A DNA stretch of 64,000 nt from Microbispora corallina (GTDB lineage: Bacteria > Actinomycetota > Actinomycetes > Streptosporangiales > Streptosporangiaceae), in NCBI RefSeq assembly GCF_016863035.1, contig NZ_BOOC01000003.1, forward strand, positions 496,001 to 560,000, in the 5' to 3' direction. The translations under genes and the position numbers were made by a program. The notes under the pieces were generated by a model. It was not told the origin of the DNA. It saw nothing but the letters and a program-made list of their open reading frames with translations, and did not search any database. Below, piece after piece: positions 49,420 to 59,107 of the stretch; the stretch's first letter is position 1, and the number at the start of each line of letters is the position of its first letter.

Positions 49420-51033
49420 ATGACGAACGACCCGGCACCCCCGGCCATGCGGCTGGCCAGCACTGGAACGATCCTCCACGGGGTGTCGGTCGGCGAGGTG
49501 CTGGGCGTGTCGACGCTGGCCGACGCCCGGCTCATCGCCGGCAAGAGCGGCCTCGACCGCATCGTCCAACGGCTCAACGTCATGGAGGTGCCGGACATCC
49601 TGGCGTGGGTCAAGCCCCACGAGCTGCTGCTGACCACGGGCTACCCGCTGCGCAACACGCCGCAGTCGCTCGACCGGCTGGTGGCCGACCTCGACGAGCG
49701 CGGCCTGGCCGCCCTGGCGATCAAGCTCGGGCGCTACCTGGACGAGCTGCCGGGGGAGATGGTCGAGCAGGCCGACCGGCTGGGGTTCCCGCTGATCCTG
49801 CTCCCGAACGACGTCGGCTTCGACGACATCCTCAACCAGGTGCTCACCGACATCCTGAACCGGCAGGCCGCCATCCTCGCCCGTACGGAGGAGGCCCACC
49901 GGGCGCTGGTGCAGATCGTGCTCGCCGGGGGAGGGATGCGGGAGGTGACGGCCGAGGTCGCCGGGCTGCTCCACGTCGCGGTCGCCGCGGTCGACGCCTC
50001 AGGGGCGGTGCTGGCCACGGCCGGCGAGGCCGAGCAGGTCGCCATGCTCCGCGAGGTCCACACCACGGCGGGCCGGACGCCGGCCACCTCCCTCACCCCG
50101 GTGACCGGCGCGGACGGGCACTACGTCGCCGTCCCGGTCGTCGCGGGCGGCCACCACCACGGCAGGATCGTCGCGTTCGGCGCCCACGCCACCCTCAACC
50201 CCAGCGACGTGGGCATCCTGGAGCGCGCCGCCACGGTGGCGGCCCTGGTCATCACCCGCCAGGAGGCCGTCACCGCCGTCGAGAGCAAGTACCGCGCCGA
50301 CTTCCTGCGCGACGTCCTCACCGGCCGGGGCGGGCTGCGGGTCGCCGAGCGCGCCCGGGCCTTCGGCTGGGACCTCGAACGGCCGGTCGCCGTGCTGGTC
50401 GCCGAGATCGACCCCGACGTCGAGGAGCGGTCGGTCCAGGACCGCATGCTCGCCGCGTGGCAGGCGTCGGTGCGCAAGCACGACCCGAAGGGCGCGGTGG
50501 CCGGGTTCTCCCACGAGGTGGTCGCCGTCGTGGGGGCCGGCGCCGACGCCCCACGGGTGGCCAGGGACGCGCTGGCCGCGATCTCCGACGGCTCGTTCTC
50601 CACGGGCCTCAGCCGGGTCGCCACCGGCGTCGACGCGCTCCCCGGCGCGTACGGCCAAGCCCTGAAGGCCGCCCGGGTGGGGCGGCAGCTCCACGGCGCT
50701 GGGGCCGTCGCCCACTTCGACGAACTGGGGGTCTACCGGCTGCTGTCGCTCGTCAACGACACCGACGAGCTGCACGCGTTCGTCCGGGAGACGCTCGGCT
50801 CGCTGGCGGGCGACGACGACGCCGAGAACGCCGACCTGCGGCGCACCCTCCAGGTGCTGCTGGAGACCAACCTCAACGTGGCGGAGACGGCCCGGCGCCT
50901 GCACTTCCACTACAACACCCTGCGCTACCGCATCGGGAAGCTCGAGCGCCTGCTCGGCAACTTCACGGAGGACGCGCACCTGCGGCTGAACCTCACGCTC
51001 GCGCTGCATGTACTGCGGATGCGGGGCATCTGA
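49420..51033 (+). CDS. pucR: PucR-family transcriptional regulator
   Basis: This 537-residue regulator has the N-terminal PucR domain (GVSVGEVLGVSTLADARLIA, then LNVMEVPDILAWVKPHELLL and PLRNTPQSLDRLVADLDERG), a middle GGDEF-like/GAF-like region, and the C-terminal PucR-type helix-turn-helix (LRRTLQVLLETNLNVAETAR, then LHFHYNTLRYRIGKLERLLG). Such proteins regulate purine-catabolism genes, usually sensing a degradation intermediate. Position divergent from allHFG-like genes and upstream of the permease and hydroxylase genes makes both sets likely targets. Confidence 0.92.
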   Translation: MTNDPAPPAMRLASTGTILHGVSVGEVLGVSTLADARLIAGKSGLDRIVQRLNVMEVPDILAWVKPHELLLTTGYPLRNTPQSLDRLVADLDERGLAALAIKLGRYLDELPGEMVEQADRLGFPLILLPNDVGFDDILNQVLTDILNRQAAILARTEEAHRALVQIVLAGGGMREVTAEVAGLLHVAVAAVDASGAVLATAGEAEQVAMLREVHTTAGRTPATSLTPVTGADGHYVAVPVVAGGHHHGRIVAFGAHATLNPSDVGILERAATVAALVITRQEAVTAVESKYRADFLRDVLTGRGGLRVAERARAFGWDLERPVAVLVAEIDPDVEERSVQDRMLAAWQASVRKHDPKGAVAGFSHEVVAVVGAGADAPRVARDALAAISDGSFSTGLSRVATGVDALPGAYGQALKAARVGRQLHGAGAVAHFDELGVYRLLSLVNDTDELHAFVRETLGSLAGDDDAENADLRRTLQVLLETNLNVAETARRLHFHYNTLRYRIGKLERLLGNFTEDAHLRLNLTLALHVLRMRGI

Positions 51034-51056
51034 CCCCGCGTGCCTATGCTGGCGCG

Positions 51057-51266
51057 GTGAAGGAAGAGTTCGAGCTGGAGAGCGAGCACATCCCCTTGTG
51101 CGACCTGCTCAAGTACTGCCAGATAGCCGAGAGCGGCGGCGCCGCCAAGCACTTCATCGCCGAGGGCAACGTGCGGGTGGACGGCGAGGTGGAGCTGCGC
51201 AAGGCCCGGAAGATACGCGCCGGGCAGGTCGTCAGCGGAGACGGGTTCGAGATCCACGTGGTCTGA
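51057..51266 (+). CDS. S4-domain RNA-binding protein
   Basis: A 69-residue S4 domain (HIPLCDLLKYCQIAESGGAA, then KHFIAEGNVRVDGEVELRKA and RKIRAGQVV), like E. coli YbcJ. It probably binds structured RNA; the cellular role is unclear. GTG 51057 is 6 nt after a TATGCT box, so it may be leaderless. It seems unrelated to the neighbouring catabolic genes. The 161 nt that follow before the permease hold no element I recognise. Confidence 0.88.
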   Translation: MKEEFELESEHIPLCDLLKYCQIAESGGAAKHFIAEGNVRVDGEVELRKARKIRAGQVVSGDGFEIHVV

Positions 51267-51427
51267 CGCCCCGGCCCGCGCCGCTTTGGCAGATCATGCC
51301 CATGTCTCGCGGCGGCGCCAGTCCTAAAGTGCCCCAAACGGTCAGGCTCGACCGCTTGAGGAAGCGCCGCGGAGGGACGCCTGCGGGGTGGCTACCGGCC
51401 CACGGCCCGTTAGCAAAAGGGGCTCAA

Positions 51428-52810
51428 ATGGCTTTCAGATGGACGGTGCACGGCGACGGCGCGGGTCTGGCGCCCGGCGAGGTGGTGAAGCCGGACGAGC
51501 GGCTGAGCTGGCCGCGGACGATCGGGATCGGCGCCCAGCACGTGATCGCCATGTTCGGGGCCACGTTCGTGTTCCCCCTGGTGATGGGGCTCGACCCGAA
51601 CACGGCCGTGATGATGTCCGGCGTGGCGACCATCCTGTTCCTGCTGATCACACAGGGCCGCATCCCGAGCTACCTCGGCACCAGCGCCTCGTTCGTGGGC
51701 GGCGTCGTCGCGATCCGGGCGGCGTTCGGCGGTGACACCCCGGCCGCCGACAAGGTGGTCACCGGCGCCATCCTCGTCGCCGGCCTGGTGCTCGCCCTGT
51801 GCGGCGTGGCCGTCCACGTGCTCGGCGTGCAGATCATCCACCGGATCTTCCCGCCGGTGGTGACGGGCGCGGTCGTGATGCTGATCGGCTTCGGCCTCGC
51901 CTACGTGGTGGCCGACGTGTACTGGCCGCAGGACCCGTGGATCGCCCTGATCACGATGGTCGCGACGTTCGTGTTCATCGTGCTGTTCCGCGGCTTCCTC
52001 GGCCGCATCGGCATCCTCCTGGGGCTGATCTTCGGGTTCGTCGTGTCCTGGCTGGCCGACAAGGTCTTCGGGAACATCACGGCCTTCAACGCGGCCACCT
52101 CGAAGATCGACACCCATCCCCGCGTGAGCTTCCAGAGCGTGGGGGACGCCGCCTGGATCGGGCTTCCCCACTTCCACGCGCCGTCCTTCCAGGCGTCGGC
52201 GGTCGTGCTCGTGCTGCCCGCCGTGATCGCCCTCATCGCGGAGAACGTCGGCCACGTCAAGGCGGTCGGCCAGATGACCGGCGCCGACGTCGACCCGCTG
52301 ATCGGCCGCGCCGTCCTGGCCGACGGCGTGGGCACCGCGGTCGCCACGGCCGTCGGCGGCTCGCCCACCACGACGTACGCCGAGAACATCGGCGTCATGG
52401 CGGCGACCCGCGTGTACTCGACCGCCGCCTACTACGTCGCCGCCGTCATCGCGATCCTGTTCGGGCTGTGCCCGAAGTTCGGCGCGCTCGTCGCCGCCAC
52501 GCCCGGCGGCGTCCTCGGCGGCGTGACGGTCATCCTGTACGGCATGATCGGTCTGCTCGGCGCGAAGATCTGGGTGGAGAGCCGGGTGGACTTCTCCGAC
52601 CCGGTCAACATGGTGCCGATCGGGGCCGGGATCATCCTGGCCATCGGCCCGGTGACCCACCAGATCACCCACGACTTCTCGCTCGCGGGCATCGCGCTCG
52701 GCACGATCGTGGTACTTGCTGGATATCACCTGCTCCGCGCGATCGCGGGCAGATCCGCGAAGGAGGTCTCCGGTGGCGAGATCGGATACGAGCGCGACGC
52801 GACGGGCTGA
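51428..52810 (+). CDS. NCS2-family xanthine/uracil permease
   Basis: A 460-residue permease with about 12-14 spans. NCS2 marks: RTIGIGAQHVIAMFGATFVF, IPSYLGTSASFVGGVVAIRA, the binding region ALIAENVGHVKAVGQMTGAD and GGSPTTTYAENIGVMAATRV. The SPTTTYAENIG segment is closer to uracil-type carriers than to XanQ, but specificity cannot be fixed. Proton-coupled uptake of a nucleobase fits the PucR and molybdenum-hydroxylase neighbours. ATG 51428. The hydroxylase operon starts 18 nt downstream. Confidence 0.9.
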   Translation: MAFRWTVHGDGAGLAPGEVVKPDERLSWPRTIGIGAQHVIAMFGATFVFPLVMGLDPNTAVMMSGVATILFLLITQGRIPSYLGTSASFVGGVVAIRAAFGGDTPAADKVVTGAILVAGLVLALCGVAVHVLGVQIIHRIFPPVVTGAVVMLIGFGLAYVVADVYWPQDPWIALITMVATFVFIVLFRGFLGRIGILLGLIFGFVVSWLADKVFGNITAFNAATSKIDTHPRVSFQSVGDAAWIGLPHFHAPSFQASAVVLVLPAVIALIAENVGHVKAVGQMTGADVDPLIGRAVLADGVGTAVATAVGGSPTTTYAENIGVMAATRVYSTAAYYVAAVIAILFGLCPKFGALVAATPGGVLGGVTVILYGMIGLLGAKIWVESRVDFSDPVNMVPIGAGIILAIGPVTHQITHDFSLAGIALGTIVVLAGYHLLRAIAGRSAKEVSGGEIGYERDATG

Positions 52811-52828
52811 CCGGCGGGTCCCGCGCTC

Positions 52829-53764
52829 GTGAAACCGCCCCCGTTCGACTACCACGGCCCGGTCACCCTGGACGAGGCGCTCGGCGTCCTCGCCGAGACC
52901 GGGCCCGACGGCAAGGTGCTGGCGGGCGGGCAGAGCCTCATCCCCCTGCTCAACATGCGGCTGGCGGCTCCCGCCCACCTCGTCGACATCAACCGTCTGC
53001 CCGGCCTCGACACGATCGAGGCCGGGCCCGGCGGCGTGCGGGTGGGCGCGCTCGCCCGGCACGCCGCCGTGGAGCGCTCCGCGGCGGCGGCCGCCGTCCA
53101 GCCCCTGCTCGGGCAGGCGCTGCGGCTCGTCGCCCACCCGGTCATCCGCAACCGGGGCACGGTGGTCGGCAGCCTCGTGCACGCCGACCCCTCGGCCGAG
53201 ATGCCGGCCGTCCTCGCCCTCCTCGGCGGGTCCGTACGACTCGCGCGACGAGGCGGCGAGCGCGAGGTGCCGGCGGAGGAGTTCTTCACCGGGCCCATGG
53301 AGTCGGCGCTGCTGCCGGGGGAGATGGCGGTGTCCGCGTTCTTCCCCGCCCTGCCCGGGCGGTCGGGCACGGCGTTCCGCGAGCTGGCCCGGCGGCACGG
53401 CGACTACGCGATGGCCGGGGTGGCCGCCGCGGTCACCCTCGACGACGACTTCCGCATCGCGGCGGCCAGGGTCGCGTGCGTCAGCGTGGGCCCGGTTCCC
53501 GTGGTGGTGGACGTGACCGCCGCCTGCGGGCCCCGCCCGGCCGCCTCGGTCGACTGGGACGCGGTCGCCGCCGCCGTCCTCGACCGGATCGAGCCCGAGG
53601 CGGACATCCACGCGACGGCGGAGTACCGGCGGCACCTCACCGGCGTCCTCGCCGTGCGGGCGCTGCGCGACGCGGCGCGCGAGGCGTCCGAGGACCCCGA
53701 GGCGTCCGACGCGTCCGACGCGTCCGAGGCCTCCGAGGCGTCCGAGGGAGAGGAGGGGGCGTGA
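52829..53764 (+). CDS. Molybdenum hydroxylase, FAD-binding medium subunit
   Basis: A 311-residue subunit of the xanthine/CO dehydrogenase family: FAD motifs KVLAGGQSLIPLLNMRLA and HPVIRNRGTVVGSLVHADPS are clear. The last about 25 residues are a low-complexity acidic tail (DASDASEASEASEGEEGA) encoded by tandem 9-bp-like units, absent from usual homologues. GTG 52829 is the start. The small subunit gene overlaps its stop. It transfers electrons from the iron-sulfur centres to NAD or another acceptor. Confidence 0.92.
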   Translation: MKPPPFDYHGPVTLDEALGVLAETGPDGKVLAGGQSLIPLLNMRLAAPAHLVDINRLPGLDTIEAGPGGVRVGALARHAAVERSAAAAAVQPLLGQALRLVAHPVIRNRGTVVGSLVHADPSAEMPAVLALLGGSVRLARRGGEREVPAEEFFTGPMESALLPGEMAVSAFFPALPGRSGTAFRELARRHGDYAMAGVAAAVTLDDDFRIAAARVACVSVGPVPVVVDVTAACGPRPAASVDWDAVAAAVLDRIEPEADIHATAEYRRHLTGVLAVRALRDAAREASEDPEASDASDASEASEASEGEEGA

Positions 53765-54240
53765 ACCACGCCATCACGCTCACGGTCAACGGGGTGGTCC
53801 GGGAGGTGACGGTCCCGGGGCGGCGGCTGCTGTCCGACTGCCTGCGTCACGACCTCGGCCTCACCGGCACCCACGTGGGCTGCGAGCACGGCGTCTGCGG
53901 GGCCTGCACCGTGCTGCTCGACGGCGAGCCGGTCCGCTCGTGCCTGACGTTCGCGGTCACCGTCGACGGCCACGAGATCACCACGGTCGAGGGGCTGGCG
54001 TCCGGCGGCGGGCTGTCGCCCGTCCAGCGGGCCTTCTCCGAGTGCCACGGCCTGCAGTGCGGCTTCTGCACCCCCGGCTTCCTGTGCACGGTCACCGCGT
54101 TCCTCCGGGAGAACCCGGCGCCGGACCACGAGGAGGTCGTGGAGGCGATCTCGGGAAACCTCTGCCGGTGCACGGGGTACCAGAACATCGTCAAGGCGGT
54201 CCACCGCGCCGCCGAGATCCAGGCGGAAGAGGCCGGGTGA
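53761..54240 (+). CDS. Molybdenum hydroxylase, [2Fe-2S] small subunit
   Basis: A 159-residue protein with the plant-type cluster motif CEHGVCGACTVLLDG plus C at VRSC, and the second cluster motif CGFCTPGFLC with NLCRCTGYQNIV. It carries electrons between the molybdenum site and FAD. GTG 53761 overlaps the preceding stop as GTGA, and the frame upstream of it is not coding. Confidence 0.95.
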   Translation: MNHAITLTVNGVVREVTVPGRRLLSDCLRHDLGLTGTHVGCEHGVCGACTVLLDGEPVRSCLTFAVTVDGHEITTVEGLASGGGLSPVQRAFSECHGLQCGFCTPGFLCTVTAFLRENPAPDHEEVVEAISGNLCRCTGYQNIVKAVHRAAEIQAEEAG

Positions 54241-54244
54241 GCGC

Positions 54245-56656
54245 ATGACGACCAAGCTCTTCGGGGAGCCCGTCCGGCGGAGGGAGGACGCCAGGCTCGT
54301 CACCGGCCAGGGCCGCTACCTCGACGACCACGGACGCGACGCCCTGGCCGCCGCGTTCGTCCGGTCCCCGCACGCCCACGCCCGGATCCTCGACGTCGAC
54401 GTCTCCGACGCCGTCGACGTGGACGGCCTGGTCGCGATCTACACCTGGGAGGACCTGCCGGGCGCCCTCGCCGAGCCGCTGCCGCTGCTGATCCCCCACC
54501 CCGCGCTCACCCACGGCCGCACGGCGTACCCGCTCGCCCGGGAGGTCGTGCGCCACGTCGGCGAGCCGGTCGTCATGGTCGTGGCCCGCGACCGCTACCT
54601 GGCCGAGGACGCCTGCGCGCTCATCCGCGTCGACTACGAGATCCTCAAGCCGGTCGTGGGGGTGGAGGAGGCCGCCCAGGGCGTCCACCTGGTCCACGAC
54701 GACGTGCCGGGCAACGTCGGCGCCAACCTCGTGCAGGAGGTGCCCTCGCCGTCCGGCCTGTCGGCCCGGGAGGCCATCGAGGCGGCGCCGCACACGCTCG
54801 CGTTCCGGCTCGACATCGAGCGCAGCGCCAGCACGCCCCTGGAGGGGAGGGGCGTGTACGCGCGCTGGGACGCCGACGACGAATCGCTGCGGGTGTACTC
54901 CTCCACGCAGACCTCGACCAGCGTGCGGATGGCCATCGCGACCAAGCTGGGCCTGCCGCTGCCGAAGGTCGAGGTGATCGCTCCCGACGTGGGCGGCGGG
55001 TTCGGCGTGAAGATCGTGCACCCGTGGCCGGAGGAGGTCCTCGTGCCGTGGGCCGCCCGCCTGCTCGGCCGCGAGGTCAAGTGGACCGAGGACCGGCGCG
55101 AGCACTTCGTCTCCTCGGCCCACGAGCGCGGCCAGGTGCAGTACGTGCGGGTCGGCTTCGACGACGACGGCCGCCTCCTCGGCCTCGACGTGACGATCCT
55201 GCACGACCACGGCGCCTACACGCCGTACGGGATCATCGTGCCGATCATCACCTCGACCCAGCTCCTCGGGCCGTACAAGGTGGGCGCCTACCGGGTGGAG
55301 TTCTCCTCCATCTACACCAACACCGTGCAGGTCACGCCGTACCGGGGGGCCGGGCGGCCGCAGGGCGTGTTCTGCATGGAGCGCACGATCGACCGGATCG
55401 CGGCCTTCCTGGGCAGGGACCGCACCGAGGTCAGGGCACTCAACTTCATCCAGCCCGGCGAGTTCCCCTACGACCAGGGGCTGACGTTCCAGGACGGCCG
55501 GCCGCTGATCTACGACAGCGGGGACTACCCCGAGTCGCTGCGGATGCTCAAGGAGCTGATCGGCTGGGACGCCTTCCCCGAGGCCAGGGCGCGGGCGGCG
55601 GCCGAGGGCCGCAGGATCGGCATCGGCATCGGCTGCTACGTCGAGGGCACGGGAGTCGGGCCGTACGAGGGCGGCCACGTGCAGATCACCTCGGACGGCC
55701 GGGTGCACGTGTCCACCGGCCTCACCTCGCAGGGGCAGGGCCACGAGACCGTATTCGCCCAGATCGCGGCCACCGAGTTGGGCGTGCCGATCGAGAAGGT
55801 GTCCGTCGTCACCGGCGACACCCGCCGGTTCGGGTACGCCGTGGGCACGTTCGCCTCGCGGGCGGCCGTCATGAGCGGCAGCGCCATCGCCCTGGCCTGC
55901 CGCAAGGTCAGGGAGAAGGCCCTCAGGATCGCCGCGGACGCCCTGGAGGCCGACCCGCGCGACCTGGAGATCAGCGACGGCCTCGTCCACGTCGTCGGGA
56001 CGCCCTCGGCCTCGATCCCGCTGGCCACGGTCGCCGTCCTGTCGAACCCGCTGCGGTACGCCTTCGACGAGGAGACGCAGCGGGCCACCCAGTTCGCCGG
56101 GTCGTCCTCCCCGGACCGGCCGCCGGTGAGCGAGGGGGACGAGCCCGGCCTGGAGGGCAGGGACTACTACTCGCCCGTCCGGTCGACGTTCGCCTCCGGC
56201 ATGCACGCCGCCGTCGTCGAGACCGACCCCGAGACGGCCGAGATCAAGATCCTGAGGTACGCCGTCGTCCACGACTGCGGGCGCCTGATCAACCCCATGA
56301 TCGTCGAGGGGCAGATCCACGGCGGGGTGGCGCAGGGCGTCGGCGGCGCGCTCTACGAGAAGATGGTCTACGACGAGCACGGCCAGCTGCTCAACGCCTC
56401 GTTCATGGACTTCCTGATGCCCTACGCGACCGAGGTCCCCCGGATCGAGACGGCCCACCTGGAGACGCCCTCGCCGCTGAACCCCCTCGGCATCAAGGGC
56501 GCGGGCGAGGCCGGCGTGATCCCCGTCTCCGCCGTCATCGCCGCCGCCGTGGAGGACGCCGAGGGCATCGTCGTCGACCGGATGCCCATCTCGCCGTCCG
56601 ACCTCCACGCCCTGCGCCAGGCCCGCGACGCCGGGATCACGCCTGGCGCCCCGTGA
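54245..56656 (+). CDS. Molybdenum hydroxylase, molybdopterin-binding large subunit (xanthine/CO-dehydrogenase family, form II-like)
   Basis: An 803-residue catalytic subunit. VGGGFGVKI, VTPYRGAGRPQGVFCMERTI, GTGVGPYEGGHVQI, TSQGQGHETVFAQIAATELG and KGAGEAGVIPVSAVIAAAVE (catalytic Glu) are conserved. The active-site loop reads PYRGAGR, as in form II CoxL-like enzymes, not the AYxCSFR of true CO dehydrogenase, so CO oxidation is unlikely. It hydroxylates an N-heterocycle or aldehyde; purine context suggests a xanthine/hypoxanthine-like ring. It converges on cydB with a 20-nt overlap. Confidence 0.92.
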   Translation: MTTKLFGEPVRRREDARLVTGQGRYLDDHGRDALAAAFVRSPHAHARILDVDVSDAVDVDGLVAIYTWEDLPGALAEPLPLLIPHPALTHGRTAYPLAREVVRHVGEPVVMVVARDRYLAEDACALIRVDYEILKPVVGVEEAAQGVHLVHDDVPGNVGANLVQEVPSPSGLSAREAIEAAPHTLAFRLDIERSASTPLEGRGVYARWDADDESLRVYSSTQTSTSVRMAIATKLGLPLPKVEVIAPDVGGGFGVKIVHPWPEEVLVPWAARLLGREVKWTEDRREHFVSSAHERGQVQYVRVGFDDDGRLLGLDVTILHDHGAYTPYGIIVPIITSTQLLGPYKVGAYRVEFSSIYTNTVQVTPYRGAGRPQGVFCMERTIDRIAAFLGRDRTEVRALNFIQPGEFPYDQGLTFQDGRPLIYDSGDYPESLRMLKELIGWDAFPEARARAAAEGRRIGIGIGCYVEGTGVGPYEGGHVQITSDGRVHVSTGLTSQGQGHETVFAQIAATELGVPIEKVSVVTGDTRRFGYAVGTFASRAAVMSGSAIALACRKVREKALRIAADALEADPRDLEISDGLVHVVGTPSASIPLATVAVLSNPLRYAFDEETQRATQFAGSSSPDRPPVSEGDEPGLEGRDYYSPVRSTFASGMHAAVVETDPETAEIKILRYAVVHDCGRLINPMIVEGQIHGGVAQGVGGALYEKMVYDEHGQLLNASFMDFLMPYATEVPRIETAHLETPSPLNPLGIKGAGEAGVIPVSAVIAAAVEDAEGIVVDRMPISPSDLHALRQARDAGITPGAP

Positions 56657-57596
56657 GGACCTGCCCCGGGCTCTCGGGCGCGGGCTGCGCCGGCGCGGAG
56701 ACGCGCCGGCGGAAGACCCAGTAGGTCCAGGCCTGGTAGGCGATCACGCCGGGCAGCGCGACCAGGCCGATCCAGGTGAGCACCCGCAGCGTGTACGGCG
56801 CGGAGGCCGCCTCGGCGAGCGTCAGCCCGGGGAGCGGCGCCGCCCACAGCGCGCCGAACAGGGCGGCCGTGGTCGCCGCGATCGCCGTGGCGGTCGCGAC
56901 GAAGGCCCAGCCCTCGCGGCGCCGCCAGGACAGGGCCGCCCCGGCCGACAGTGCGGCCATGGCGAGCAGGGCCACCCCCCACGTCCAGGCCCGGCCGTGG
57001 TCGCCCGCGATCGACGGCAGCGCGACGACCGCGGCGGGGACCGCGCCGGCCGCGGCCAGTGCGGCGGCCCGGCGCGCCCGGTCCCGGACCGGTCCGGTCG
57101 TCTTGAGCGCGACGAACACCGCGCCGTGCAGGACGGCGACCGACAGCGAGAGCGCGCCGCCGAGCACGGTGGCCAGAGGCGTGCCGTACAGGAGGTTCCC
57201 GAAGACGGCTCCCCACAGGAACGCGGGGAGCACGCTGCCGGTCACGATGCCGGCGTCGCACAGGGCGACCTCCCGGCGGGAGCGGACCTTGCCCCGCCAC
57301 TCCAGGCCGACGCCGCGCACCACGAGGCCGGCGATGACGAGGAAGAGGGGCAGGTAGTAGCCGCTCAGCAGGCCCGAGTACCACGCCGGGAAGGCGGCGA
57401 ACATCGCGCCGATCGCCGTGATCAGCCAGACCTCGTTGCCGTCCCACACGGGCCCGATCGTGCCGAGCACCTGCCTGCGGTCGGCCTGCGACCGCGACAG
57501 CAGCGGCAGCAGGGCGCCAACCCCGAAGTCGAAGCCCTCCAGCACGAAGTAGCCCGTCCAGAGGAAGGCGATCACCAGGAACCAGAACGTCGTCAT
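56637..57596 (-). CDS. cydB: Cytochrome bd oxidase subunit II
   Basis: A 319-residue membrane protein with about eight spans: FWFLVIAFLWTGYFVLEGFD at the N-terminus, GTIGPVWDGNEVWLITAIGA, FPAWYSGLLSGYYLPLFLVI and LRVLTWIGLVALPGVIAYQA. It partners CydA in the high-affinity quinol oxidase. ATG 57596, 11 nt after cydA. Its last codons overlap the end of the hydroxylase gene on the other strand. Confidence 0.95.
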   Translation of the reverse strand: MTTFWFLVIAFLWTGYFVLEGFDFGVGALLPLLSRSQADRRQVLGTIGPVWDGNEVWLITAIGAMFAAFPAWYSGLLSGYYLPLFLVIAGLVVRGVGLEWRGKVRSRREVALCDAGIVTGSVLPAFLWGAVFGNLLYGTPLATVLGGALSLSVAVLHGAVFVALKTTGPVRDRARRAAALAAAGAVPAAVVALPSIAGDHGRAWTWGVALLAMAALSAGAALSWRRREGWAFVATATAIAATTAALFGALWAAPLPGLTLAEAASAPYTLRVLTWIGLVALPGVIAYQAWTYWVFRRRVSAPAQPAPESPGQVLTGRQA

Positions 57597-57607
57597 CGCG
57601 AAGCTCC

Positions 57608-59083
57608 TCAGTACATGAGGGTGGGGGCGAGCCGGGCCTCGTCCGGCTCGGCGGGGGCGGGTCCGGCCGGGGCGGGCGCCTCGGGACCGGCCTTGACGTG
57701 GCGCAGCAGCAGCGCGCCCTCGGCCAGGGCCAGCACGCCGTACAGGACGGTGAAGACGGCCAGGGTGATTCCCACCTCGGCGAGGCTCACGCCGGGGGAG
57801 ACGCTCGCGGCCGTCATGAGCTCGCCCTGCACGGTCCACGGCTGGCGGCCGATCTCGCTGAGCAGCCACCCCGCCACGATCGCCGCGGTCGGCAGCGGCA
57901 GCGCCAGCACGCAGGCCCGCGCGAACCACGCCGGCACTGGACGTCCGGCGCGGGCGCCGCGACGGCCTCCGCGGCGGCTCCCGCGGCGGCTCGCGCCACC
58001 CCGGGTCAGCCAGAGGCCGAGCACCGACAGCCCGACCGTCGCCATCCCGAAAGTGATCATCACGCGGAACGACCAGAAGACCACGGGCAGGTCAGGCCGG
58101 TAGTCCGCCGGCCCGAACGTCTTCTCGTACCGCGCCTGGATGTCGTCGATGCCCTGGACGGTCGCGCCCGGGTCGTGCGCCGACAGGAGGCTGAGCAGGC
58201 GGGGCACCTCGACGCCGGGGACGATCGAGAACGACGCGCCCGCCGTGTCGTGGCGCAGGCCCTCGGCCGCGGCCAGCTTCATCGGCTGCTGCTCGGCGAG
58301 GAGCCGGCCCGACGTGTCGCCGGTCCCCGCGACGACGACGCCCGCGAGCGCGGTCATGACGAGCGCCGCCCGCAGGCTGGTGCGCCACATGCCGGTCCGC
58401 TGCGGCGTCGGCGTCGCGGTGTCCGGGCCGGGCCCCCGGCCGGGGACCAGGGCGAGACCGCGCTCGCGCAGGATCCGGTAGCCGCTGACGGCGATCACGA
58501 AACCGCCCGCGACCACGAACGCCCCGGCCACGACGTGGGGCACCTGGGCGAGCGCGGTGGAGTTGGTCAGGACGGCCCACAGGTCGGTCATCCGGGCCCG
58601 GCCGTCCACCACCTCGTACCCGACCGGGTGCTTCATCCAGGCGTTGGCCGCGAGGATGAAGTACGCCGACAGGTTCGAGCCGATGACGGCGGCCCACAGG
58701 CAGGCGAGATGGAGCCGCTTCGGCAGCCGGTCCCAGCCGAAGATCCACAGGCCGAGGAAGGTGGACTCCAGGAAGAACGCGAGCAGCGCCTCCAACGCCA
58801 GCGGCGCCCCGAAGACGTCGCCGACGAAGGTCGAGTACTGGCTCCAGTTCATCCCGAACTGGAACTCCTGCACGAGACCGGTCACCACGCCCATCGCGAA
58901 GTTGATCAGGAAGAGCTTCCCGAAGAACTTCGTGAGCGTGAGGTAGTGCTCCTTGCCGGTCCGGTTCCAGGCGGTTTGGAGCCCGGCCACGAAGACGCCG
59001 AGCCCGATCGTCAGGGGTACGAAGAGAAAGTGGTAAACGGTGGTGACCCCGAACTGCCACCGTGCCAGGTCCAGCGCGTCCAT
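57608..59083 (-). CDS. cydA: Cytochrome bd oxidase subunit I
   Basis: A 491-residue subunit with RWQFGVTTVYHFLFVPLTIG (heme ligand His), FAMGVVTGLVQEFQFGMNWS, NAWMKHPVGYEV, the quinol-binding loop region and EIGRQPWTVQGELMTAASVS. The quinol loop is of the short type usual in actinobacteria. A basic, arginine/glycine-rich insert (ASRRGSRRGGRRGARAGRP) follows a membrane span at about residue 360. Terminal oxidase for low oxygen or stress. ATG 59083 has GAGGGGGA upstream. Two palindromes lie just upstream. Confidence 0.95.
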   Translation of the reverse strand: MDALDLARWQFGVTTVYHFLFVPLTIGLGVFVAGLQTAWNRTGKEHYLTLTKFFGKLFLINFAMGVVTGLVQEFQFGMNWSQYSTFVGDVFGAPLALEALLAFFLESTFLGLWIFGWDRLPKRLHLACLWAAVIGSNLSAYFILAANAWMKHPVGYEVVDGRARMTDLWAVLTNSTALAQVPHVVAGAFVVAGGFVIAVSGYRILRERGLALVPGRGPGPDTATPTPQRTGMWRTSLRAALVMTALAGVVVAGTGDTSGRLLAEQQPMKLAAAEGLRHDTAGASFSIVPGVEVPRLLSLLSAHDPGATVQGIDDIQARYEKTFGPADYRPDLPVVFWSFRVMITFGMATVGLSVLGLWLTRGGASRRGSRRGGRRGARAGRPVPAWFARACVLALPLPTAAIVAGWLLSEIGRQPWTVQGELMTAASVSPGVSLAEVGITLAVFTVLYGVLALAEGALLLRHVKAGPEAPAPAGPAPAEPDEARLAPTLMY

Positions 59084-59107
59084 GTCCCCCTCGCGGGTGC
59101 CGGAGCT

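Noticed and set aside
46984-49974. 996-codon frame suggesting a giant fusion with FdrA
   Set aside because: Upstream of GTG 48348 the frame passes through the DUF2877 gene in the wrong phase and has no domain.
51267-51427. Purine or xanthine riboswitch in the 161-nt leader of the NCS2 permease
   Set aside because: I looked for conserved riboswitch cores and found none that I can recognise; GC-rich pairing alone is not evidence.
54245-56656. True aerobic CO dehydrogenase
   Set aside because: The active-site loop is PYRGAGR, not the AYxCSFR motif of form I CoxL, even though a CoxG-like gene is nearby.
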